Part shown: positions 1 through 10,559 of the stretch, one piece after another
Numbering within the stretch: the first letter of the stretch is position 1
Layout: every line of letters starts with the position of its first letter
Source: Strigops habroptila
Lineage: Eukaryota; Chordata; Aves; Psittaciformes; Psittacidae
DNA length: 64,000 nucleotides
Assembly (NCBI RefSeq): GCF_004027225.2
Contig: NC_044301.2
Coordinates: 20,296,150 to 20,360,149, forward strand
Direction: 5' to 3'
The notes under the pieces: model-generated
What the model was told of the DNA's origin: nothing
What the model saw: the letters and a program-made list of their open reading frames with translations, nothing else
Database searches by the model: none
Program-made: the position numbers and the translations under genes

Positions 1-321
1 TAGGGAAGAAGGAATTGACAAAGTGATTGCAAAACAGAAACGAGCCCTCAGCCTTTGGAGGTGGCTCTTGGCAGCTGTGAAGGGAAGGTTTCCCTACAAG
101 GACGATGTTATGAGTCACTCAGCGAACTGGACCACGATAGAGAAAGGCATCCAGTCCCTGAGGGAATCAGCCATTCTAGAGATGATCTATTGTAGGCTGG
201 ATGCTGGGAATGCATCCTTAGATCCAGATGAAGTTGAATGTACACGACCCATGTGGTGGAAACTTACATGGAGTGCACCATCATCGTATGCCCACTCATT
301 GGCATCAATGACCTGGAATGA
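1..321 (+). pseudogene. ERV-L-type gag C-terminal fragment (copy A)
   Basis: The plus-strand reading frame matches the C-terminal part of the gag reading frames at 25600-25909 (+) and 29647-29960 (-), including the shared motifs WTTIEKGIQSLRES and ECTRPMWWKLT. It begins before the window. Homology stops at about 321, after the shared MTWND, where unrelated sequence starts. It is a remnant of a capsid-type structural protein without function. It may belong to the same insertion as the ERV-L sequence resuming at 879, with an intervening insertion. Confidence 0.75.
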
Positions 322-878
322 TGTAGCACCATGTTTTGGGGATCGTGAGATTCCGGATGGAGAAGAACTTAAGCCACACACACAAAATAAGCAAAACATG
401 GTTTATTACTCTATTACATGTTAGCCAAAAAAAATTATAGAGATCTAACACTATAGGCAGAGATTTAGACAGGTATGGTTAAAAGAGTTAAACACAGATT
501 CTTACCTACCCACACAGCTGTCCAATGACCAAGAGGCCAGCTCCGAGGTGCATCGTGACGAGAGGGTGTTGCAGGCACTACCTTAGCGGGAGTCCCTGTG
601 GAGGTAACGTTGGCCTAGGTGGTAGTTAGATCTGCCTCTCCGTCTCTCTTGAACCCTAGGCTTTTATCTGTTGTAGAAGTGCACACTCAATTCTGACATG
701 GGGGGCAGCTCACGCCAGAAGGAGTGGCCTTGTTGGCTCTTTGCTGCGTCTGCACCTTTAGGCACAGGGGGCTTCCGGGGTCTCTTACTTCTGCTTTCTT
801 ACTCCCCTTAGTTCATCACCATCACCTTCAAGCATCCTTGGCTACCATTTATGGGCAAAAATGAGATGTGCTAATCCA
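322..878 (-). repeat. Putative solo LTR of another retroviral family
   Basis: This 557-bp block separates two ERV-L pieces and matches nothing else in the window. Read on the minus strand it starts TG and ends CA. It has AATAAA at 402-407, about 80 bp from its 3' end, followed by a GT-rich run, as in a retroviral R-U5. No target-site duplication is visible (left flank AATGA, right flank CGGGC). The LTR call is an inference from termini and poly(A) signal; another kind of insertion is possible. Confidence 0.35.
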
Positions 879-1601
879 CGGGCCACCCTGTGGTTTTACT
901 GTACTTCATGGTAATGACTTGTAATACAATAGACTCATGGATCATGAAACTGGTCTGGCTTGCGTTCCCAGTGTGGTCATCACCTACATAATTTGGGAGG
1001 TATATAACGAAATTTCTTGGCAATTACATACTTTTTTTTCTCCTCAGGGGGTCAACCTACAAAGGAGGCATTCCCTTACACCCCGCATTCCCCCACCAGG
1101 CTATTTACAACAGCATTTGAGAGTTCTGAAGGTTTTGGATGGCCTTTGAATACCCTTGAGACCTGCCTGCTGATTGTGCTGGGGATCAGCATGTTGGCAC
1201 ACATACAGAGTGTGTTTTACCCACGGCCATCCCACACTGGGAACACCCTATTTCGTCTAATCTCAAAAATTAAGCAGTGTTGGGTTCGAGTCTGGTCTAC
1301 GCTTAGACAACGATATAGGAGGTACACGCCACAGGCCACCCTATGGTTTTACCTGCGGGATCACAGAAAAGACATGAGAAAGTGGGATGGAAAACCTATC
1401 TCATATCTGGAGGAACGGGTGCATGAATTGAAGAGGAGAACAATGATCAAGGATGATCCTCCCATGAAAGCTGCTGCTCCAGTCTCTGGTGAGCAGTTTC
1501 CCAGATGGAGTGGAAAAGCTGATTTTACTCTACCTCCTGTGACAAGGGATACTAATCCCATTCTACAAGACAGAAGTGGACAATCTTATGATCACTGTTA
1601 G
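879..1601 (+). pseudogene. ERV-L copy A: leader fused to gag C-terminus (gag-deleted)
   Basis: The left part corresponds to the hydrophobic leader before gag in the copies at 24242 (+) and 31352 (-), including the segment LETCLLIVLGISML. At about 1316-1325 the leader runs straight into the post-gag segment (ATLWFY...DMRKWDGK), so about 1.2 kb of gag is missing. Copy B has the same junction. The frame ends at TAG 1599-1601 and the protease frame continues downstream in register. The first 20 bp (879-898) resemble the post-gag segment, so the left edge is itself a rearranged junction. Confidence 0.7.
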
Positions 1602-2006
1602 AGGGGCCCTGCCTCCAGCCAGGTGAGGGAGAGGGACAATCAGGTTTACTGGACTGTGTGGATCAGATGGCCTGGCACATCAGTCCCACAGAAGTATAAG
1701 GCTCTAGTAGATACCGGTGCACAGTGTACCCCGATGCCATCAAGGTATCAAGGGGTGGAACCCATTTATATTTCTGGAGCGACAGGAGGATCCCAAGAGT
1801 TGACTGTACTGGAGGCTGAAATCAGCCTGACTAGGAGGAAGTGGCAAAAGCACCCCATTTTGACTGGTCCAGGGGCTCCACGCATCCTTGGCATAGACTA
1901 CATCCAGAGAGGGTACTCTCCAGATCTCAGGAGAGGCTACTTCAAAAACCCAAAAGGGTATCGATGGGCTTTTGGTATCGCTGCCTTGGAGGCAGAGGAA
2001 CTTCAG
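1602..2006 (+). pseudogene. ERV-L copy A retroviral protease
   Basis: An aspartic protease with the active-site triad in ALVDTGAQ and the flap-side motif ILGIDY. It lies in the same frame as the upstream leader/gag, across UAG 1599-1601. A 15-bp duplication-like insertion near 1911-1925 changes the stretch after GIDY relative to other copies. The frame runs into an inserted CR1 at about 2007, so the RT domain is absent from this copy. Confidence 0.8.
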
Positions 2007-2467
2007 AGCAAGTCCAGAGGAGGGCCAAGAGGACGATAAGGGGGCTAGAGCACCTCCCGTATGAAGACAGGCTGAGAAAGTTGGGGCTGTTCAGCCTGGA
2101 GAAGAGAAGGCTGAGTGGAGACCTCAGAGCAGCCTTCCAGTATCTGAAGAGCACCTACAAGGATGCTGGAGAGGGACTCTTCTTTAGGAACTGTAGTGAT
2201 AGGACAAGGGGTAATGAGTTCAAACTCAAACAGGGGAAGATTAGGTTAGATATAAGGAAGAAGTTCTTCCCTGTGAGGGTGGTGAGGCACTGGAACAGGT
2301 TGCCCAAGGAAGTTGTGAATGCACCATCCCTGGCAGTGTTCAAGGCCAGGTTGGACAGAGTCTTGGGTGACATCGTTCAGTGCAAGGTGTCCCTACCCAT
2401 GGCAGGGGGGTTGGATCTAGATGACCTTAAGGTCCTTTCTGACCCTAACTATTCTATGATTCTATGA
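2007..2467 (+). mobile_element. CR1 LINE, 5'-truncated 3' end
   Basis: Encodes the last part of CR1 ORF2 (motifs [24 protein letters not shown] and KKFFPVRVVRHWNRLP, shared with the CR1 at 14137-14745) plus the 3' UTR. It ends in the CR1-specific tandem tail (ATTCTATG)n at about 2450-2467. It sits inside ERV-L copy A exactly where the RT region is missing. CR1 is the dominant avian non-LTR retrotransposon and is usually 5'-truncated, as here. Confidence 0.93.
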
Positions 2468-3236
2468 AATTAAACAAGAGAGAGTTCAAGCAGTAGCCCT
2501 TGGACCTGTCTGGACAGGGCCAGATGTGAAAAATGTGCTCTATACCGTAGCCAGGGAGAATGGTCCTACCTGGAGCCTCTGTCAGAAAGCTCCAGGGGAG
2601 ACTCGAGGTCAACCCCTCAGCTTTTGGAGTTGGGGATACAGAGGATCAGAGGCCAGCTACACTCCCACTGAAAAAGAGATATTGGTAGCCTATGAAGGGG
2701 TTCGAGCTGCTTCAGAAGTGATTGGCAATGAAGCACAGCTCCTCCTGGCACCCCGGTTGCCTGTGCTGGGCTGGATGTTCAAAGGCAGGGTCTACTCTAC
2801 ATATCATGCAACCGATGCTACATGGAGTAAGTGGGCCACACTAATTACACAACGAGCTCGAATAGGAAATCCCAGTCGTCCAGGAATTCTAGAAGTCATC
2901 ATGGACTGGCCAGAGGGCAAAGATTTTGGGATGTCACCAGAAGAGGAGGTGATGCATGCTGAAGAGGCCCCACCATATAATAAACTGTCAGAAAGTGAGG
3001 AGCAATATGCCTTGTTTACTGATGGGTCCTGCTGTATTGTGGGAAAGCATCAGAGATGGAAGGCAGCTGTGTGGAGTCCCCTGAGACAAGTTGCAGAAAC
3101 TGCTGAAGGAGAGGGTGAATGGAGTCACTTTGCAGAGGTGAAAGCCATCCAGCTGGCCTTGGACATTGCTGAACAAGAAAAATGGCCAGTACTTTATCTC
3201 TCTACTGACTCATGGATGGTGGCAAATGCCCTGTGA
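2468..3236 (+). pseudogene. ERV-L copy A RT C-terminus and RNase H
   Basis: Resumes at the RT thumb/connection (IKRE-like, VKNVLYTVARENG) and runs into RNase H, whose catalytic-type motifs LFTDGSCC and LYLSTDSW are visible. A TGG-to-TGA change at about 3234 ends the frame in VANAL-GW. This segment follows directly on the CR1 tail. Everything from the end of protease to the RT thumb is lost. Confidence 0.8.
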
Positions 3237-4316
3237 GGGTGGTTGCAGCAATGGAAGCAGAGCAACTGGCAACACAGAGGTAAACCCATCTGGGCTGCTG
3301 CATTGTGGCAAGATATCGCTGCCTGGGTGCAGAACCTGGTGGTGAAGGTATGCCACGTAGATGCTCATGTACCCAAGTGTCTGGCCACTGAGGAACACCA
3401 GAACAACCAGCAAGTGGATAAAGCTGCTAAGACTGAAGTGGCCCAGATGGACTTAGATTGGCCCTGTGGGCCCATGACACCTCAGGCCATCAAGGCAGAG
3501 ATGCAACATATAGATGGACTCGTGATCGAGGGCTGTGGACTGAACAATGGACACTCTTGCCCAGGTTATTCATGAATGTGAAACGTGCTGCAGTTAAGCA
3601 AGACAAGCAGTTAAAGCCTCTCTGGTATGGAGGACAATGGCTGAAGTACAAATATGGGAAGGCCTGTTGGATTGACTATATCACACTCTCACCGACCTGC
3701 CAAGGCAAGCGCCATGTGCTTACCATGGTGGAAGCAACCACTGGATGGCTGGAAACATATGCTGTGCCCCACGCCACTGCCCAGAACACTATCTTGGGCC
3801 TTGAGAAACAAATCTTATAGTTACACGGCACCCCAGAATGAATTGCGTCAGAGAACAGGACTCATTTCAGAACAACCTCATAGACACTTGGGCCAAAGAG
3901 CATGGCATTGAGTGAGTATATCACATCCCCCATCATTCACCAGTCTGCTAAAATTGAATTATGCAATGGACTTTTAAAGTCTACACTGAGAGCAGTGAGT
4001 AGTGGGACTTTCAAACACTGGCATACACATTTACCAAAAGCCACCTGGTTGGTCAACACGAGGGGATCTGCCAATAGGGCTGGCCCAACCCAATTAGAAC
4101 TTTTGCATATCGTAGAGGCGGATAAACTTCCTGTGGTGCACGTAAAGAATTTGCTGGGGAAGAGTCTAGGTTATTCCTGCTTCAGGAAAAGGCAAACCCA
4201 TTTATGGTATTGCTTTTGCTGAAGGACCTGGGTGCACTTGGTGGGTAATGTGGGATGTTTGGGAAGTGTGGTGTATATCTCAAGGCAATTTGATTTTAGG
4301 TGAAAATAGACAGTGA
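3237..4316 (+). pseudogene. ERV-L copy A integrase
   Basis: Integrase homology with the motifs IDYITLSPT, MVEATTGWLETYAV and HLPKATWLVNTRGSANRAG. It is broken by a deletion near 3460 that removes the segment before the zinc-binding HHCC region, and by several stops and shifts (for example at about 3820 and 3915). The zinc-finger remnant and catalytic core are out of frame with each other. It is not functional. Confidence 0.75.
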
Positions 4317-4768
4317 ATTAAACTGTATGATTCTGTATAACACTGGATATTATCGCTTTCATGGTAGCTATACACCCATCACTCCACTGGACACCTTGTG
4401 GCACCTGTCCCCAGCATTCTAGATTTCAGGATCCAAACCTGACTCCCTTTTGATCACCACTTTAATGAAAAATGAACTTTGATAAAACTGGAGAAGGGCA
4501 GTGGTGATGGAATCGAAATGAGCTTCAGCATGCAACAATCCACCTCCACACAACATCTTTCCTACTTTGAGAGACTGTTATGACAGATGGATCCCCAAGT
4601 CATGGACTGAATTAACTCAACAAACTTTTGCAGGGATGGTCCACAGACTAAGGGCATGATGTACCTGTGTGTGTGTGTGTGTCTCAATATATCAAAATAC
4701 AGAAAAGGTGATGGTGGGAAGTGTGGGACCTGGCATGACATAAATGGTATGGAATAATGGGTGGATAC
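4317..4768 (+). mobile_element. ERV-L copy A 3' non-coding segment and polypurine tract
   Basis: Non-coding region between integrase and 3' LTR, recognised by similarity to 21511-21711 (+) and to the reverse complement of 40258-40740 and 62078-62560. It ends in the purine-rich GAATAATGGGTGGATAC, the position of the polypurine tract immediately before the LTR in other copies. A (TG)n run lies at 4665-4681. The expected 3' LTR is absent; sequence jumps to the minus-strand integrase of copy B. Confidence 0.65.
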
Positions 4769-6070
4769 GGCCCTGGTACTGTCTTCCCCGAGAAAATCTT
4801 TAGGTGCACCACAGGAACTTTATCCCCCTCTACAGTACGTAAAAGTTCTGATTGGGCTGGGCCAGCCCTGTTGGCAGATCCCCTAGTGTTGACCAACCAG
4901 GTGGCTTTTGGTAAATGTGTATCCCAGTGTTTGAAAGTCCCACCACCCATTGCCCTCAGTGTAGTTTTTAACAGCCCATTGTACCATCGGATTTTACCAG
5001 AGGCTGGTGCATGGTAGGGGATGTGATATACCCACTCAATGCCATGTTCTTTGGCCCAAGTGTCTAAAAGGTTGTTCCGGAAATGAGTCCCATTGTCTGA
5101 CTCAATTCTCTCTGGGGTGCCGTGTCGCCACAAGACTAGTTTCTCAAGGCCCCGGATAGTGTTCCGGGCAGTGGCGTGGGACACAGCGTATGCTTCCAGC
5201 CATCCGGTGGTTGCTTCCACCATGGTAAGCACATGGCGCTTGCCTTGGCGGGTTGGTGGGAGTGTGATATAGTCAATCTGCCAGGCCTCCCCATACTTGT
5301 ACTTCAGCCATCGTCCTCCATACCAGAGAGGCATTAACCGTTTGGCTTGCTTAATTGCAGCACGTTTCACATTCGTGAATAACCTGGGCAATAGTGTCCA
5401 TCGTTAAGTCCACCCCTCGATCACGAGCCCATCTATATGTTGCATCTCTGCCTTGATGGCCTGAGGTGTTATGGGCCCACCGGGCTAAAAATAATTCACC
5501 CTTATGTTGCCAATCTAAGTCCATCTGAGCCACTTCAGTCTTAGCAGCTTGATCCACTTGCTGGTTATCCTGGTGTTCCTCGGTGGCCTGACTCTTGTGT
5601 ACATGAGCAACTACGTGGCGTACCTTCACCACCAGGTTCTGCACCCGAGCAGCGATATCTTGCCACAGTGCAGCAGCCCAGATGGGTTTATCTCTGCGTT
5701 GCCAGTTGCTCTGCTTCCATTGCTGTAACCACCCCCACAGGGCATTTGCCACCATCCATGAGTCAGTAGAGAGATAAAGTACTGGCCATTTTACTCGTTC
5801 AGCAATGTCCAAGGCCAGCTGGGTGGCTTTCACCTCTGCAAACTGACTCCATTCACCCTCTCCTTCAGCAGTTTCTGCAACTTGTCACAGGGGACTCCAC
5901 ACAGCTGCCTTCCATCTCCAATGTTTTCCCACAATACAGCAGGACCCATCAGTAAACAAGGCATATTGCTTTTCACTCTCTGACAGTTCATTATATGGTG
6001 GGGCCTCTTCAGCACACATCACCTCCTCTTCTGGTGACATCCCAAAATCTTTGCCCTCTGGCCAGTCCAT
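4769..6070 (-). pseudogene. ERV-L copy B integrase and RNase H
   Basis: Minus-strand integrase C-terminus to N-terminus (4769-5560), then RNase H (5560-6070). Visible landmarks are the HHCC zinc-finger elements (GHQGRD, HECETC), catalytic-core motifs IDYITLPPT and ESDNGTHF, and RNase H motifs LFTDGSCC and LYLSTDSW. It is split by frame changes near 5390 and 5830-6015. In the third catalytic motif the usual Glu is lost (SGKIRWYNG instead of SGKIERYNG). The 3' end is cut off at the junction with copy A. Confidence 0.8.
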
Positions 6071-7374
6071 GATGACTTCTAGAATTCCTGGACGACTGGG
6101 ATTTCCTATTCGAGCTCATTGTGTAATTAGTGTGGCCCACTTACTCCATGTAGCATCAGTTGCATGATGTGTAGAGGAGACCATGCTTTTGAACATCCAG
6201 CCCAGCACAGGCAACCAGGGTGCCAGGAGGAGCTGCGCTTCAGTTCCAATCCCTTCTGAGGCAGCTCGAACCCCTTCATAGGCTGCCAGTATCTCTTTTT
6301 CAGTGGGAGTATAGCTGGCCTCGGATCCTTTATATCCCCGACTCCAAAAGCCGAGGGGTCGACCTCGAGTCTCCCCTGGAGCTTTCTGCCAGAGGCTCCA
6401 GGTAGGACCATTCTCCCCGGCTGCAGTATAGAGCACATTTTTCACATCTGGCCTGGCCCGGACTGGTCCAAGGGCTACTGCATGAACTATTTCTCGTTTA
6501 ATTTGTTCAAAGGCTTGTTGTCGCTCAGGGCCCCATTTGAAATCATTCTTCTTCCGGGTCACGTGATAGAGAGGGCTTACAATCAGACTGTAGTTTGGAA
6601 TGTGCATTCTCCAGAACCCCACAACACCTAAGAAAGCTTGTGTTTCTTTCTTGTTAGTTGGTGGAGACATTGCTGTTATCTTGTTGATCACGTCTGTGGG
6701 GATGTGGCGATGTCCATCTTGCCATTTTATTCCCAAAAATTGAATCTCCTGTGCAGGTCCCTCGACCTTACTCCATTTTCTGGCAAAACCAGCCTTCAGC
6801 AGGATTTGGATTATCTTCTTCCCTTTCTCAAAAACTTCTTCAGCTGTATCACCCTACACGATGATGTCATCAATGTATTGCAGGTGTTCTGGAGCTTGCC
6901 CCTGTTCCAGTGCAGTCTGGATCACTCCATGGCAGATGGTAGGGCTGTGTTTCCACCCCTGGGGCAGTCGGTTCCAAGTGTACTGGACGCCCCTCCAAGT
7001 GAAAGCAAACTGTGGCCTGCATTCTGCTGCCAAAGGGATTGAGAAAAATGCATTGGCAATATCATTTGTGACATACCACTTGGCTGCCTTTGACTCCAGT
7101 TCATATTGAAGTTCTAGCATGTCCAGTACGGCAGCACTCAATGGTGGTGTGACTTCGTTCAGGCCATGATAGTCTACTGTTAGTCTCCACTCTCCGTTAG
7201 ACATTTGCACTGGCCATATGGGGCTATTAAAGGGTGAGCGGGTCCTGCTGATCACTCCTTGGCTCTCCAGTCTGCGGATCAGCTTATGGATGGGAATCAA
7301 GGAGTCTCGGTTGGTGCGATATTGCCGCCGGTGCACTGTTGTGGTCGCAATTGGCACTTGTTGTTCTTCGACCT
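6071..7374 (-). pseudogene. ERV-L copy B reverse transcriptase
   Basis: Minus-strand RT with fingers/palm motifs (RSPFNSPIWPVQ, LPQGWKHSP) and the catalytic YIDD box at about 6862-6873. A TGG-to-TAG change at 6854-6856, just after YIDDIIV, stops the frame. Translation resumes in the thumb region (TNKKETQAFLGVVGFWRMHIPNYS) at 6116-6736. A 1-nt loss around 7385-7390 disconnects it from protease. Non-functional. Confidence 0.82.
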
Positions 7375-7803
7375 TCAGCAACCCCCAACAGAAGGATCCT
7401 CTGAGAGACCGGGCAAGGTGGACAGCTGCTTAATTTCCTCTGTCTCCAAGGCAGCGATACCAAAAGCCCATCTATACCCTTTTGGGTCTTTGAAGTACCC
7501 TCTCCTGAGATAGTCTATGCCAAGGATGCATGGAGCCCCTGGACCAGTCAAAATGGGGTGCTTTTGCCACTTCCTCCCAGTCAGGCTGATTTCAGCCTCC
7601 AGTACAGTCAACTCTTGGGATCCTCCTGTCGCTCCAGAAATATAAATGGGTTCCACCCCTTGATACCTTGATGGCATCAGGGTACACTGTGCACCGGTAT
7701 CTACTAGAGCCTTATACTTCTGTGGGACTAATGTGCCTGGCCATCTGATCCACACAGTCCAGTAAACGCGATTGTCCCTCTCCTCCACCTGGCTGGAGGC
7801 AGG
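7375..7803 (-). pseudogene. ERV-L copy B protease with upstream UAG
   Basis: Aspartic protease with ALVDTGAQ and ILGIDYLRRG. It lies in the same frame as the upstream leader/gag remnant and is separated from it by UAG, followed by the conserved G/C-rich stretch and a CCTCC/GGAGG stem. The same UAG and context occur in copies A, F and I. The frame breaks at the protease/RT boundary near 7385. Confidence 0.8.
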
Positions 7804-8644
7804 GCTCCTCTAATAGCGATCACAAGATTGTCCACTTAGGTCTTGTAGAAAGGGATTAGAATTCCTTATCACAGGAGCTGGAGTAAAATCATCTCTTCCA
7901 CTCCATCTGGGAAACTGCTCACCAGAGACTGGATCAGCAGTTTTCATGGGAGGATCGTCCTTGATCATTGTTCTCCTCTTCAGTTCACGTACCCGTTGCT
8001 CCAGAACTGAGGTAGGTTTTCCATCCCACTTTCTCATGTCTTTTCTGTGATCCCGCAGGTAAAACCATAGGGTGGCCTGTGGCGTGTACCTCCTATATCG
8101 TCGTCTAAGCGTAGACCAGACTCGAACCCAACACTGCTTAATTTTCGAGATTAGACGAAATAGGGTGTTCCCAGTGTGGGATGGCCGTGGGTAAAACACA
8201 CTCCGTATGTGTGCCAACATGCTGATCCCCAGCACAATCAGCAGGCAGGTCTCAAGGGTATTAAAAAGCCATCCAAAACCTTCAGAACTCTCAAATGCTG
8301 TTGTAAATAGGCTGGTGGGGGAGCAGGGGGTGTAAGGAAATGCCTCCTTCGTAGGTTGACCCCCCGACGAGAAAAAAAAATATGTAATTGCTAAAAAATG
8401 TCATTATATACCTCCCAAAGTATAGAGGTGATGATCACGCTGGGAACGCAATCCAGACCAGTTTCATGATTCATGAGTCTATTGTATTAGAAGTCATTAC
8501 CATGAAGTACAGTGAAACAAGAACCTTAGCCCAGGTCCCACAGCTAACAAACACTAAAACAGCAAATACTGGCTATAAGTAAGGTACGACATGCTGAAAC
8601 TCTGAGATCAAGCGCAAGAACTCTGAGCGCCAATAAATCAACAT
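7804..8644 (-). pseudogene. ERV-L copy B leader fused to gag C-terminus
   Basis: Minus-strand equivalent of the rearranged leader in copy A. The hydrophobic leader (starting at the ATG at 8642-8644, stopped early by a CAG-to-TAG change near 8575) joins the post-gag segment at the same ATATAGGAGG site (about 8089-8100). Almost all of gag is missing. Sharing this breakpoint with copy A implies a common deleted ancestor. The PBS between this region and the LTR has lost about 10 nt, leaving GTGCCCCACAAAG at about 8739-8751. Confidence 0.7.
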
Positions 8645-8753
8645 TGTGACGAGTGACTATTAATCCAAAACAATGAATGCTTATCATAAATATGATTAGA
8701 CACCCTCCGGTCATATCTGTCATTATCTCAACCCTTCGTGCCCCACAAAGAAC

Positions 8754-9325
8754 TGTCGTGGTTTAAGCCCAGCTGGTAACTCTGAACCACGCAGCCGCTC
8801 ACTCACTCCTCCCCTTCTTCCCTCCACCCGCTCCCGGAGGGATGGGGTTGAGAATGGAAAGAATGTAAATCCCACGGGTTGAGATAAGAGCAGTCCAGTA
8901 ACTAAGGTATAATACAAAACCATTACTGCTACCACCTATAATAATAATGATAAGGGAAATAAAAAGGGGAGAGAATACAATTGCTCAGCACCTGCCGACC
9001 AATACCCAGACTGACCCGAGCATTGATCTGGGCCTTCCGGGTAACTCCCTCTGGTTTATATACTGGTCATGACATGCTGTGGTATGGAATGCCCCTTTGG
9101 CTAGTTTGGATCAGGTGTCCTGTCTCTGCTTCCTCCCAACTTCCCCTCCTCCCTGGCAGAGCATGAGACTGAGAAAGTTCTTTGTCAGAGTAAATATTAC
9201 TTAGCAACAACTAAAAACATCGGTGTTATCAGCATTGTTCCCAGGCTGAAAGTCAAAAACACAGCACTGCACCAACTACTAAGATGGAGAAAAATGCTTT
9301 AGCTGCTATAGCTGAACCCAGGACA
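8754..9325 (-). repeat. ERV-L 5' LTR of copy B
   Basis: A 572-bp LTR whose minus-strand form begins TGTCCTGGGTTCAGC and ends in CA (plus-strand edges TGTCGTGG and CCAGGACA). It contains a TATATAAA box (plus-strand TTTATATACT near 9054). Leader sequence lies on its inner side, so it is the 5' LTR. The outer side abuts older ERV-L copy C, into which B inserted. Confidence 0.88.
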
Positions 9326-9908
9326 GGTGTGCATTCTCCAAGACCCCACAACACTTAAGAAAGCTTGTGTTTCTTTCAGATTAGTTGGTGGAGACATTGC
9401 TGTCACAATAGGGGTCTTTTTCCACTCCTTCCCAGTCAGGCTGATTTCAGCCTCCAGTACAGCCAGCTCTTGAGATCCCTCTGTCACTCCAGAAATACAA
9501 ATGTGTTCTGCCCCTTGATGGCTTGATGGCATTAGGGTACACTATGCACCAATGTCTACTAGAGCCTTATACTCCTGTTGGACTGATGTGCCAGGCCATC
9601 TGATCCACACAGTCTAGTAAACCTGATTGTCCCTCTCCTCCACCTGGCTGGAGGCAGGGCCCCTCTGGTCCAGTCCTTGTCATAAGATTATTCACTTCTT
9701 GTAAAAATGGGTTAGAAGTCATTACTGTAGGATCAGGAGTAAGATCAGCTCTCCCACTCTGTCTGGGAAGCTGCCCACTGGAGACTGGAGCAACAACTCT
9801 CCTGGAAGAACCCCCATTTGCATTTTTCCTTGTAGTTCACATAGCCATTCCTCCAGAATTAAGGTAGGTTTTCTGTTCCACTTCTTCATGTCTTCTCTCT
9901 GGTCCCAG
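9326..9908 (-). pseudogene. ERV-L copy C: old fragment (RT, protease, gag tail)
   Basis: A more diverged minus-strand ERV-L fragment. It contains part of the RT thumb (KETQAFL...VGSWRMH, about 9326-9405), joined by a deletion to protease (AEISLTG...; 9405-9650), then the gag C-terminal segment (to about 9908). The UAG found at the gag/protease boundary in the other copies is not seen; the boundary reads as a sense codon in a diverged context. It predates copy B, whose LTR interrupts it. Confidence 0.65.
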
Positions 9909-10559
9909 GACACCCATCCCTATTGAGAACCTTGTGAAAGACATTTTATTTGACAATTTAGTGATCTTGAACAAGCCATGTGTGTTCTGTTTGGCCTTAT
10001 ACTTGAGGCCTGAGACATCCATATGTTAGCTTGAGCAGCCACTGTAGAGGAACCTGCTGGAATGCCCCATGCCAACCTGTACTGTGCCACTGACAGGCGT
10101 TATGAGACAGTTAACATTCCAGCCTGTCAGGAGATGATATAGGATTCTGTTTGTTACACAAAATAAGAGGCACCATGGCATGGGTGGGAGGAAGAACCCT
10201 TCCATGGATGGAATCTGTGCAGTGTGCTGCAGGAAAATCCATCTAGTGCTTCACAAACATGGGGTTCTCAGCATCTGAAGGGACATAAGTTTTACTATCT
10301 ATATTCCTCCTCTTATTCTATCACATTAAAACAGCTATTTTATTAAGCCATCTGTTCTCAGACCTTTCTTATTGAGATCCAGGAAGAACACTGCACCATC
10401 TCTCTCATTTCCTTCTCACCCCCAGTGCAGCACACCTCCACAATCTTAAGCTATCTTCCAATCCTGGGGTGCCAAGCACCTAGAAATACCCCACATTGCT
10501 ACTTGACTATAACTGTAACATATCACAAAGAGTAAAATTTACCCATATTCCTAGCTTTA
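9909..10559. other. Unassigned flank with a weak dispersed repeat
   Basis: No gene is recognised. A stretch at about 10196-10330 (CCATGGATGG ... CAGCATCT.AAGGGA) resembles 20170-20300 near the other side of TMED7. This suggests an old dispersed repeat of unknown family. Confidence 0.35.
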
